Origin: Fibrobacteria bacterium
GTDB lineage: Bacteria > Fibrobacterota > Fibrobacteria > UBA11236
DNA: 56,389 nucleotides
Assembly: GCA_021155885.1 (NCBI GenBank)
Contig: JAJNBB010000006.1
Span: forward strand, 1-56,389
Direction: 5' to 3'
Part shown: positions 18,532 through 25,424 of the stretch, piece after piece
Layout: every line of letters begins with the position of its first letter
Numbering within the stretch: position 1 is the stretch's first letter
Made by a program: the position numbers and the translations under genes
Notes under the pieces: model-generated
What the model saw: only the letters and a program-made list of their open reading frames with translations
Told to the model about the DNA's origin: nothing
Database searches by the model: none

Positions 18532-19143
18532 ATGAATATGAAGAACATCGTGGCCGACACGCCGTCGGAATACCTCGCGGCCCCGGAACTCCCCGTGCTG
18601 GCGTTTGCTTCCGTCGCGGCGTGGGACAAATGGCTGGCGAAGCATCACGCCACGAAGGGCGTGTGGATCAAGATGGCCAAGAAGGCCACGGGCATTCCCT
18701 CGGTCACCTGGGACGAAGCGGTGGACGTCGCGCTCTGCCACGGCTGGATCGACGGCCAGCGCCTGGGCCTCGACGAAAAATTCTTTCTGCAGAAGTACAC
18801 GCCGCGCCGGTCCCGCAGCATTTGGTCCAAGCGGAACATCGCCAAGGTGAAGGCGTTGACGACGGAGGGGCGCATGCGCCCCGCGGGCCTGGCCGAGGTG
18901 GAGCGAGCGAAGAAGGACGGCCGCTGGGACGCCGCCTACGGCTCCTCGAAGGAGATGGCCGTCCCGGAGGACTTCCTGAAGGCCGTGAAGAAAAGCAAAA
19001 AGGCGCGGGCCGCCTTCGACGCCCTCAAGGCGGCGGGACGCTTCGCGATTTCGTTCCGTCTGCACACGGCGAAAAAGCCCGAGACGCGCGCGCGCCGTTT
19101 CGCGGCCCTGCTGGCGATGCTGGAAAACGGGACGTTCAAGTGA
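18532..19143 (+). CDS. YdeI/OmpD-associated (OmdA) family protein
   Basis: The 203-aa protein has the family pattern WDKWLAKHHATKGVWIKMAKK, then AVDVALCHGWIDGQR, then KYTPRRSRSIWSKRN, and a C-terminal OmdA helical part (FLKAVKKSKKARAAFDAL). Members such as YdeI have been linked to envelope stress and antimicrobial-peptide tolerance in enterics; no activity is known for this type. ATG 18532 is taken as start. ATG 18538 is an equal choice, while the TTG at 18499 adds residues unlike the family. Confidence 0.82.
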   Translation: MNMKNIVADTPSEYLAAPELPVLAFASVAAWDKWLAKHHATKGVWIKMAKKATGIPSVTWDEAVDVALCHGWIDGQRLGLDEKFFLQKYTPRRSRSIWSKRNIAKVKALTTEGRMRPAGLAEVERAKKDGRWDAAYGSSKEMAVPEDFLKAVKKSKKARAAFDALKAAGRFAISFRLHTAKKPETRARRFAALLAMLENGTFK

Positions 19144-19235
19144 CGGTCAAGGCGCCGGAGCCGGCGTAACCGCTGTCTTCGTTTGTCGCGTTTTCATCCA
19201 AATTTGGCGAATGCTTTACCCTTGACTGACCGGTT

Positions 19236-19263
19236 TTGCCGGCCGCGCGCGGGCATGTATGTT
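19236..19263 (+). promoter_or_regulatory. Likely promoter of the first hsp20 gene
   Basis: TTGCCG (19236-19241) and TATGTT (19258-19263) are 16 bp apart, about 40 bp before the start codon. The second hsp20 gene has the same TATGTT box with TTGACC, also at 16 bp, so the pair supports a shared promoter type. Confidence 0.4.
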
Positions 19264-19304
19264 TCCGGAACGGAATCCTTTGGCTTCCGAAAGAAAGGAA
19301 CCCC

Positions 19305-19709
19305 ATGTTAAACCGGGAATTGTCTTTTCACAAGACACGACCTGCGCGTGACCCCTCGGATTCAAGACCGGCGTGGTCCGAAAACGATCCCGCCTTCGCC
19401 GTCGTCGAGAACGACGACGAAGTGGCGATTCGCACGGAACTTCCGGGACTCTCCGGAAGGGAAGTTTCGGTGCGGTGCGAGAATGGAGTGCTGCACGTTT
19501 CGGGCGGGAAGATCGGGATGAACGAGAAAAAGATCGGGCATTTTCGTTCCCGGGAAAACTGGGCGGAAATTTTTTCGCGCTCCCTGGAACTCGGCAACCG
19601 CAGGGGCTGGAGCCATGCGCGCGCTTCCCTCAAGGACGGCGTTTTGACGGTGAGGTTGCGGAAGTCCGCCACCGCCGGCGACCCGAGGATCGAAATCCCG
19701 GTCCACTAG
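19305..19709 (+). CDS. Small heat shock protein, Hsp20/alpha-crystallin family (paralogue A)
   Basis: The 134-aa protein holds an alpha-crystallin domain (residues about 38-130): DEVAIRTELPGLSGREVSVRCENGVLHVSGGK at the front and the C-terminal ASLKDGVLTVRLRKS with the typical DGVLTVxLPK-like strand. It ends with IEIPVH, which resembles the I-x-I/V tail motif used in oligomer contacts. It would bind unfolding proteins in the cytoplasm without ATP. The start at ATG 19305 has an AAAGGAA ribosome-binding site. A second, clearly related copy lies at 22329. The pair flanks the phosphate-uptake genes. Confidence 0.9.
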   Translation: MLNRELSFHKTRPARDPSDSRPAWSENDPAFAVVENDDEVAIRTELPGLSGREVSVRCENGVLHVSGGKIGMNEKKIGHFRSRENWAEIFSRSLELGNRRGWSHARASLKDGVLTVRLRKSATAGDPRIEIPVH

Positions 19710-19715
19710 GGTGCC

Positions 19716-19756
19716 CGAGGGGGAGGCCGCGGAACCCTACCGGGTCGGCCCCCTCG
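19716..19756. terminator. Bidirectional terminator between hsp20 A and pit
   Basis: CGAGGGG and GGCCG on the left (19716-19729) pair with CGGCC and CCCTCG (19746-19756) with a small bulge. A T-containing stretch (CTTGTTT) follows on the plus strand. The hairpin lies between the two convergent stop codons. Confidence 0.5.
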
Positions 19757-19765
19757 CGCTTGTTT

Positions 19766-20758
19766 CTACCGGATTGCCAGGAACACCTTGCCGATGAGGA
19801 AGGCGACCAGTCCCGAGGCCGGGATGGTCAGCACCCACGCGACGGCCATGTTGCCCGCCACGCCCCAGCGCACCGCGCTGGCCCGCTTGGCGGTGCCCAC
19901 GCCCATGATCGAACTGGAGATGACGTGGGTGGTGGAGACCGGCGTGCCGAAGTGGGTCGCGCCGAGGATGACGATGGAGGCGGCGGTCTCGGCGGCGAAG
20001 CCGTTCACCGGCTGCAGCTTGATCATTTTGTTGCCCATGGTCTTGATGATGCGCCAGCCGCCGGTCGCGGTCCCGACCGCCATCGCGGTGGCGCAGGCGA
20101 ACACCACCCAGAACGGGATGTGAAAGGTGTCGATGTAGCCGGCGCCGAACAGGGCCATCGCGATCACGCCCATGATTTTCTGCGCGTCGTTCGACCCGTG
20201 GCTGATCGCCATGAAGCCGGCCGAGCCGATCTGGAGGATCTTGAAGGTGTGGTTCACGAAGCCCGCGCGGGCCCTGCGGAAAAGCCACATGATCAGCACC
20301 ATGATGAGGAACCCGCCCAGCAGGCCGAAGATCGGCGAAAGAATCAGGGCCTTCAGGATCTTGAGCAGGCCGCCCGCGTTCAGCACGCCGAAGCCGTAAT
20401 AGGAGGCGGCGCCCCCGACCACGCCCCCGATCAGCGCATGCGATGACGAGGAGGGGATGCCGAAATACCAGGTCAGCAGGTTCCAGAAAATGGCCCCCAG
20501 CAGCGCGGCCGCCACGATGCCGTTCGTCACCAGGGAGGGATCGACGATGCCCTTGCCGATGGTATTCGCCACCGCGGTGGAGAGGAAGGCGCCGCCGAAG
20601 TTGAGCGCGGCCGCCATGAGGATGGCGACGCGGGGCGACAGCACGCGGGTCGAGACCACCGTCGCGATGGCGTTCGCGGCGTCGTGCATGCCGTTGATGT
20701 AGTCGAAGGCGAGGGCGATGACCACCACCGCCGCGATGATCCAGATTCCCTCAGCCAT
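19766..20758 (-). CDS. pit: Inorganic phosphate transporter, Pit family
   Basis: The 330-aa membrane protein has the duplicated PHO4/Pit signature: NGMHDAANAIATVVSTRVLSP near residue 22 and SHGSNDAQKIMGVIAMAL in the second half. The GIPSSSSHALIGGVVG and GTPVSTTHVISSSIMG loops are also typical. About ten membrane helices are visible. It takes up phosphate (often as a metal-phosphate complex) with a proton. Its start overlaps the stop of the upstream DUF47 gene by 8 bp, so the two are co-translated, which is the usual DUF47-Pit arrangement. Confidence 0.95.
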   Translation of the reverse strand: MAEGIWIIAAVVVIALAFDYINGMHDAANAIATVVSTRVLSPRVAILMAAALNFGGAFLSTAVANTIGKGIVDPSLVTNGIVAAALLGAIFWNLLTWYFGIPSSSSHALIGGVVGGAASYYGFGVLNAGGLLKILKALILSPIFGLLGGFLIMVLIMWLFRRARAGFVNHTFKILQIGSAGFMAISHGSNDAQKIMGVIAMALFGAGYIDTFHIPFWVVFACATAMAVGTATGGWRIIKTMGNKMIKLQPVNGFAAETAASIVILGATHFGTPVSTTHVISSSIMGVGTAKRASAVRWGVAGNMAVAWVLTIPASGLVAFLIGKVFLAIR

Positions 20759-21374
20759 GTTTCAGCACGATGCGTTCGACGATGCCGGCGACCGTCTTGC
20801 ATTTGTCCGTGGCGGTCTCGAGGTAGTCGTAAATGTCCTTCCACTTCATCACCGTCAGCGGATCGATCGAGCCCGAGAACAGCGCGCCGAGGGCGTCGCG
20901 CGCCACTTCGTCGGCCACGCTCTCGAGGCGGCTGATCTCCTTGCAGTAGGGGATCACCTTCTCGTACTTGAATCCCGGGATGAGGGGCATCATGGCCTGG
21001 ATCTGGATGGCCTGCTGGCGGATCACGCTGGCGAGCTGCTTGACCGCGTCCGTGGGCTCCGAGAGCCGGTACAATTGCATGCGCTCGGTTACCGACTCGA
21101 TGGTGTCGAGGCAGTCGTCGAGGGCCTGCACCAGCTCGTGGATGTCCTCGCGGTCGATGGGGGTGATGAAGCTTTTGTCCAACGCCACCAGGATGTCGTG
21201 GGTGAGTTCGTCCGCGTCATGTTCGATGCGCTCCAGTCGGGCCGCGCATTCCGCCGCCTTCTCCGGATGCGCGACGGCCTCGGTCAGGGTCGCGGCCCCT
21301 TGTTCGAGGAAAGCGGCGCTTTTCTCGAACAGCTTGTAAAACTGGTTGTTGTTGGGAATCAGCTTGTTGAACAT
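20751..21374 (-). CDS. DUF47 family PhoU-like regulator of the Pit transporter
   Basis: The 207-aa all-helical protein begins MFNKLIPNNNQFYKLFEKSA and contains RIEHDADELTHDILVALDKSFITPIDREDIHELVQALDD, given here in two parts: the ExxxD metal motif EHDADE near residue 50 and DREDIHELVQALDD after it. This is the DUF47 (PhoU-like) signature. Members bind metal clusters and modulate Pit-type phosphate uptake. An upstream in-frame ATG at 21515 adds 47 residues unlike the family, so ATG 21374 is chosen. It overlaps pit by 8 bp. Confidence 0.92.
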   Translation of the reverse strand: MFNKLIPNNNQFYKLFEKSAAFLEQGAATLTEAVAHPEKAAECAARLERIEHDADELTHDILVALDKSFITPIDREDIHELVQALDDCLDTIESVTERMQLYRLSEPTDAVKQLASVIRQQAIQIQAMMPLIPGFKYEKVIPYCKEISRLESVADEVARDALGALFSGSIDPLTVMKWKDIYDYLETATDKCKTVAGIVERIVLKHG

Positions 21375-21568
21375 GCTTGTCCTCGGACGGGGTGACTCAG
21401 CCGTGAACGGCTTCGTGCCTTCGGCACAGGGAACGGGAAACGCGGAGCAAAGGTAGGTTTCCTGTAGCAAAACGGAAATGAAATTGAAATGCCGAAGCGG
21501 CCTGGAATGCTCCAAAAAAGCCGAAATTTCTTGAATTTAACCGGGCTCACCCGGGTAGTTTATTGCGC

Positions 21569-22096
21569 ATGACCGGAAAGCAGGTGAGGATCGCGGGTTG
21601 GAGCGCGGCGGTGGTGTTGATCGCCCTGCCGGGGATCGCAATGCTCTTCACCGGTGAAGTGCGCTGGGGGGTGGGCGATTTCGTTTTTTGGGGGGCGCTT
21701 CTCGTCGGCGCGGGAATCGTCCTGGAGATCACGGTGAGAAACAAGGCCGACCGGACTTACCAGCTGGGGATGGGGGTGGCCCTGGCCTCGACCTTTCTGC
21801 TGATGTGGATGGCCGCGGCCGTGGGCATCCTCGATGGGGCCGACTGGCTATTGGGCGGTGTGTTCGTCGTCGGCTTGCTGGGAACGGCTTTGTCCGGCTT
21901 CAGGGCCGCCGGGATGGCCCGCGCGCTGACGGCGACGGCCGTCGCCCAGGGGATCGTCGGGCTGATCGCCTGGGGAACGGGCCTGACCCCCGTGCCGGTT
22001 CTAAAAATCGTGGTCCTTACGGCCTTCTTCGTCGCGCTCTGGCTCGCCGCGGCGCTGCTGTTCCGCAGGGCCGCGGCCGCGCGCCCGGGTCGGTGA
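21569..22096 (+). CDS. Hypothetical membrane protein
   Basis: The 175-aa product (ATG 21569) has five hydrophobic segments: AAVVLIALPGIAMLF, a second near residue 38, ASTFLLMWMAAAVGIL, VFVVGLLGTAL and the C-terminal VVLTAFFVALWLAAALLF. It resembles an unnamed family of short integral membrane proteins (start pattern TGKQVRIAGW) found in many Proteobacteria. No catalytic residues are visible. It is divergent from the DUF47-pit operon, with a 194-bp gap between the start codons. Confidence 0.7.
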   Translation: MTGKQVRIAGWSAAVVLIALPGIAMLFTGEVRWGVGDFVFWGALLVGAGIVLEITVRNKADRTYQLGMGVALASTFLLMWMAAAVGILDGADWLLGGVFVVGLLGTALSGFRAAGMARALTATAVAQGIVGLIAWGTGLTPVPVLKIVVLTAFFVALWLAAALLFRRAAAARPGR

Positions 22097-22268
22097 GTCC
22101 ACCGAAGGCCCGCTCTTCAAACGGGATCGGCTTCATCCGATCTTCCCATTATTTGATAAGGTACGCACTTTTTTTGTTTCCCGCGCCTGTCCATGAGTCA
22201 CAAAATGTATCGAACGTATTGAAAATCACGAATCCTTGAGAAGACGGTTTTTCTTTCGCGGATTCCGC

Positions 22269-22296
22269 TTGACCGTCCTCCGCGTAGGTGTATGTT
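22269..22296 (+). promoter_or_regulatory. Likely promoter of the second hsp20 gene
   Basis: TTGACC (22269-22274) and TATGTT (22291-22296) are separated by 16 bp and lie 33 bp before the start codon. The -10 box and spacing match those of the first hsp20 gene. Confidence 0.45.
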
Positions 22297-22328
22297 GAGG
22301 ATCGGCTTTCGAATGGAAGGAGTCTCCC

Positions 22329-22703
22329 ATGCCTAATCGCCAATTGTCTCACCTTGCCGCACCGTCCCGCGGAGCCTCTCCTCTCTTCGCCGTCTTCGAG
22401 GATGAGCACGAAGTGGACGTCTTCGCCGACCTGCCGGGACTCTCCGGCGCGGAAGTCTCGGTGCGGTGCGAGGAGGGGGTACTGTACATTTCCGGCGGGA
22501 AGGTCGACATGAACGAGAAGCGGGTAGCCGGGCACTTTCGTTTCCGGGAAAACTGGGCGGAAATTTTTTCGCATTCCCTGGAGCTCGGCGATCACATGGA
22601 CTGGAGCCGCGCGGACGCCTCTCTCAAGGATGGCGTTCTGACCGTGAGACTGCCAAAGTCCGCCGTATCCGCCAGCCCGAGGATCGAAATCCCGGTCCAC
22701 TAA
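22329..22703 (+). CDS. Small heat shock protein, Hsp20/alpha-crystallin family (paralogue B)
   Basis: The 124-aa protein is a close relative of the protein at 19305. The core regions DLPGLSGAEVSVRCEEGVL, RENWAEIFSHSLELGD and SLKDGVLTVRLPKS align without gaps, and both end IEIPVH. The N-terminal 35 residues differ, which fits the usual pattern of fast change outside the alpha-crystallin domain. A strong GGAAGGAG ribosome-binding site precedes ATG 22329. Its stop codon lies inside a three-fold 13-bp repeat. It probably acts as a holdase like its paralogue. Confidence 0.9.
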   Translation: MPNRQLSHLAAPSRGASPLFAVFEDEHEVDVFADLPGLSGAEVSVRCEEGVLYISGGKVDMNEKRVAGHFRFRENWAEIFSHSLELGDHMDWSRADASLKDGVLTVRLPKSAVSASPRIEIPVH

Positions 22704-22732
22704 GACGGTCCACTAAGACGGTCCACTAAGAC
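22694..22732. repeat. Three exact 13-bp tandem repeats over the hsp20 B stop codon
   Basis: GGTCCACTAAGAC occurs three times in a row (22694, 22707, 22720). The first copy contains the last codons and the TAA stop of hsp20 B. Since 13 is not a multiple of 3, the three TAA triplets (22701, 22714, 22727) stop all three forward frames. Confidence 0.9.
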
Positions 22733-22763
22733 GGACGGCGCGGAGCGAGAAGGCGAATCGCGC

Positions 22764-22791
22764 GTAGGGGCGGACGGCCGTCCACCCCTAC
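22764..22791. terminator. Palindromic hairpin between hsp20 B and lysC
   Basis: GTAGGGGCGGACGG (22764-22777) and CCGTCCACCCCTAC (22778-22791) pair over 14 bp with one mismatch. The right arm covers the lysC stop codon. It may end both convergent transcripts, though a T-run is missing. The GTAGGGGC arm type is a common dispersed palindrome in many genomes. Confidence 0.5.
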
Positions 22792-24104
22792 CTACGCGTC
22801 ATTTCCGCATATAACGCGCGAATCGCCTTTTCGTAATCGGCGTTGGCCACGCCGATAATGATGTTCAGCTCCGACGCGCCCTGGTCGATGATGCGCACGT
22901 TGACCTTGGCCTCGGCGAGGGCCTTGAAGACCTTCGCGGCCATGCCGATCTGGCGGGCCATGCCCTCGCCCACGACGGCGATCAGGCACAGCTCGCTTTC
23001 CACCTCCAGCTTGTCGGGCTGCAAAATGCGCTGGGCATCCTCGCGCAGGGCCTCGGACTTGTCCCCGATCTCCTCCGACGCGATCAGCACGCTCATGCTG
23101 TCGATGCTGGTGGGGCAATGCTCGATCGACACGCCGTGCGTCTCGAACAGTCCCAGGAAGCGGCGCGCGAACCCGACTTCCTTGTTCATCATGTTCTTTT
23201 CCACCGTGAACAGCGAGAAGTTCTTCTTGCCGGCGATGCCGGCGATGTCATACTGGGTCACCTCGGGCAGCTTCGCCACGATCAGTGTGCCCGCGTCGTC
23301 GGGCTTGTTGGTGTTGCGGATGTTGATCGGGATCCCGGCCTCGCGCACGGGCGCGATGGCCTCGTCGTGGAACACGCTCGCGCCCATGTACGACAGCTCG
23401 CGGATCTCGCGGTAGCTCACCAGGTCGAGCGGGTGCGGGTTCTCCACGATGCGCGGGTCGGCCATCAGCAGGCCCGATACGTCCGTCCAGTTCTCGTACA
23501 GCTCCGACCTCGACGCGCGCGCCGCGATGGCGCCCGAGATGTCCGACCCGCCGCGCGAGAAAGTCTTCACCTGCCCGTGCGCGTCCGCGCCGTAGAACCC
23601 GGGAATCACGTAGCGCTTCGATTCGTCCTTCAGCCGCGCCCCGAGGGTTTCGTAACTGCGCGGGTCGAGCCGCCCGGTCTTGTCGAAGAAAATGCATTCG
23701 GCGGGCTCGACGAATTCGGCGCCCAGGAAGGCGGCCATCAGCCTGCCGGAGAAATATTCGCCGCGCGCGGCGATGAAGTTCCTGTCGGCCCCGTTCACGA
23801 TTTGCTTGTGGAAGGCCTCCATCTCGGCCGCCATGCCCGCGTTCAATCCCAGCTCCTTCTCGATTTCGAGAAAGCGGTCGCGGATCAGCGCGAACGGGGC
23901 CTCCAGCGGCATGTTCTTGCGCACGGCCTCGTGGCACATGTACAACAGGTCCGTCAGCTTGGCCTCGCCGGAATGCCGCTTGCCCGGGGCCGACACCACG
24001 ATCACGCGGCGGCGCGGGTCGCGGTCGAGAATATCCCGGATTTTGAGGAACTGGCGGGAGTCGGCGACGCTGGAACCCCCGAATTTGCTGGTAATGCGGC
24101 TCAT
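22788..24104 (-). CDS. lysC: Aspartate kinase
   Basis: The 438-aa protein begins MSRITSKFGGSSVADSRQF, the KFGGSS motif of aspartate kinases. It continues with VIVVSAPGK, the kinase-domain GRGGSD-like motif SRGGSDISGA, and two ACT domains at the C-terminus (FSLFTVEKNMMNKEVGF; LCLIAVVGEGMARQIGMAAK). It phosphorylates L-aspartate in the first step to lysine, threonine, methionine and diaminopimelate. The ACT domains suggest feedback control by an end product. The in-frame ATG at 24173 adds 23 residues not seen in the family, so ATG 24104 is chosen. It is single, not fused to homoserine dehydrogenase. Confidence 0.93.
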   Translation of the reverse strand: MSRITSKFGGSSVADSRQFLKIRDILDRDPRRRVIVVSAPGKRHSGEAKLTDLLYMCHEAVRKNMPLEAPFALIRDRFLEIEKELGLNAGMAAEMEAFHKQIVNGADRNFIAARGEYFSGRLMAAFLGAEFVEPAECIFFDKTGRLDPRSYETLGARLKDESKRYVIPGFYGADAHGQVKTFSRGGSDISGAIAARASRSELYENWTDVSGLLMADPRIVENPHPLDLVSYREIRELSYMGASVFHDEAIAPVREAGIPINIRNTNKPDDAGTLIVAKLPEVTQYDIAGIAGKKNFSLFTVEKNMMNKEVGFARRFLGLFETHGVSIEHCPTSIDSMSVLIASEEIGDKSEALREDAQRILQPDKLEVESELCLIAVVGEGMARQIGMAAKVFKALAEAKVNVRIIDQGASELNIIIGVANADYEKAIRALYAEMTRR

Positions 24105-24253
24105 GGTGGGCGAAAGGTAAGAAACAGGGGGCAGATAGGGATGGTGCCATGAGGCCGCTTGCGGACGAATCATTGGGGCGCGTGGGTGGACACGTTCCGC
24201 AAGGTCGAACGCGCGCAGGGATGGGTCGACGCGGCGGTTTTTCGACGGGCGGT

Positions 24254-24282
24254 CGTAGGGGCAAATAATTATTTGCCCTACG
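24254..24282. repeat. Dispersed palindrome (CGTAGGGGCAAATAATTATT type)
   Basis: The left arm CGTAGGGGCAAATA and the right arm TATTTGCCCTACG pair with one bulged G around AT. It lies in the 189-bp gap between lysC and the DHH gene, 12 bp from the end of the DHH gene, and may end that transcript. In the rest of this gap I see no gene or clear promoter. Confidence 0.7.
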
Positions 24283-24293
24283 ATTGCATGGAA

Positions 24294-25292
24294 TCACCCG
24301 TATACGTCGAAAAACCGCCGCGCGAACGCCTCGGCCTGGTCGGCCGGGAGCCGGTTGATGCCCGCGGCGAGGGCGCGGCCGCCGCCGGTGGGAAACTCCC
24401 GGGCGAGATCGGAGGCACCCGGCGCGTCCTTCCGCGCGCGCGGCGCGCGGATCGACACCTGGAAGGAACCGTCGTGCAGGGTCTGCAAAAGGGCGACCGC
24501 GCGGTCCGGCTCGCGCAAGGCCATCCGGCTCGCGAAGGTCGAGCCGAGACGGCGCGCCCACGCCTCGGGAGGAAGCCGGAAGAGCTGCGCGCCTCCGTTC
24601 TTACCCATGGGCGCCCTTTCGGGGCGCAGGTCCCCCAACCTCTCCTCGTCTTCGTGCATTTGGCGCCTTAGCGGTTCGATCAGGCCCGATTCGTCCAGGA
24701 ACGCCATCGGGTCCCGGTAGGCGTCCATGCGCTCCGCCACCTCGAGGGGATGAAAAAGCACGTCGGCGGGGGTTTCGCCGTGGGCGTTGTAATTGATGAG
24801 TTCGCCGGCTTCGCGGAGGATTTCGAGCGCGCCCGCGCCGAGGCCGAGGGGGGCCAGGAGGGCGGCGGCGGCCTGGGGAAGGTTGTCGCCGAACGCGGCC
24901 ATGGCGGCCCACCGCGGATCGGCCCCCGGAAAGGCGGCGTGAGCCAGCAGGGCCGTGCAGGTCCCTCTGGTATTTTGAATGCGAGTTTTCAGATTGGACC
25001 GGGTAGGAATCGCTCCCGCCTCGTGATGATCGTACCAGAATATCCGGACCGTCGGGTTTTCGAGGAGGCGCTCCAGCGCGGGCCGGTTGCTGTCGAGGCT
25101 GATGTCGAAAACGTAAAGGTCCTGGCCGTCATCGCCGGAAACCCGTTGCAGGAGGGCAATTTCGCGTTTCAGGCCCGTGATGCGCGCGTCGGGCCTTATC
25201 CCCGAAAGCCCGGCGATATGCTGGCTGATGATGCCGTCGGCGTCGCCGTTAAAAAGGAAACGGACCTGCGGTGAAAACTCGGGAAGATTCAT
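24294..25292 (-). CDS. DHH-family phosphoesterase
   Basis: The 332-aa protein has the DHH-domain metal motifs: FNGDADGIIS near residue 14, VFDISLDSN with the second aspartate near residue 64, and WYDHHEAGA (the DHH motif) near residue 90. The end has a GGGRALAAGINRLP segment like the DHHA1 substrate-binding GGGH region, although here the last residue is Arg instead of His. Members cleave cyclic dinucleotides, nano-RNA, PAP or similar phosphodiesters; the substrate cannot be chosen from sequence. The start at ATG 25292 is set by family length. It is divergent from hppA across a gap that contains a repeat element. Confidence 0.82.
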   Translation of the reverse strand: MNLPEFSPQVRFLFNGDADGIISQHIAGLSGIRPDARITGLKREIALLQRVSGDDGQDLYVFDISLDSNRPALERLLENPTVRIFWYDHHEAGAIPTRSNLKTRIQNTRGTCTALLAHAAFPGADPRWAAMAAFGDNLPQAAAALLAPLGLGAGALEILREAGELINYNAHGETPADVLFHPLEVAERMDAYRDPMAFLDESGLIEPLRRQMHEDEERLGDLRPERAPMGKNGGAQLFRLPPEAWARRLGSTFASRMALREPDRAVALLQTLHDGSFQVSIRAPRARKDAPGASDLAREFPTGGGRALAAGINRLPADQAEAFARRFFDVYG

Positions 25293-25326
25293 AGGATATT
25301 TGTATTTTCCCCGGTCTTGACACGAA

Positions 25327-25416
25327 ATCCGTATCCGGAAGATTCCGGATACCGTCAAGGATAAAACAACGATAAAAATTGAAGGGCGTACGGTGTCCGG
25401 AATACGGATGCCGTGA
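25327..25416. repeat. Inverted repeat of the heptad-phased class between the DHH gene and hppA
   Basis: The left arm 25327-25358 itself contains a perfect 10-bp stem with a 2-nt loop (GTATCCGGAA against TTCCGGATAC, 25331-25352). The right arm 25390-25416 (TGTCCGGAATACGGATGCCG) is an imperfect reverse complement of the left. The right arm runs into the hppA ribosome-binding site (GAAGG), so folding could affect its translation. Confidence 0.65.
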
Positions 25417-25424
25417 AGGCAACC

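Noticed and set aside
24159-24671. 170-codon plus-strand frame in the lysC-DHH gap
   Set aside because: It overlaps the DHH gene in antisense, contains the palindrome at 24254, and shows no domain.
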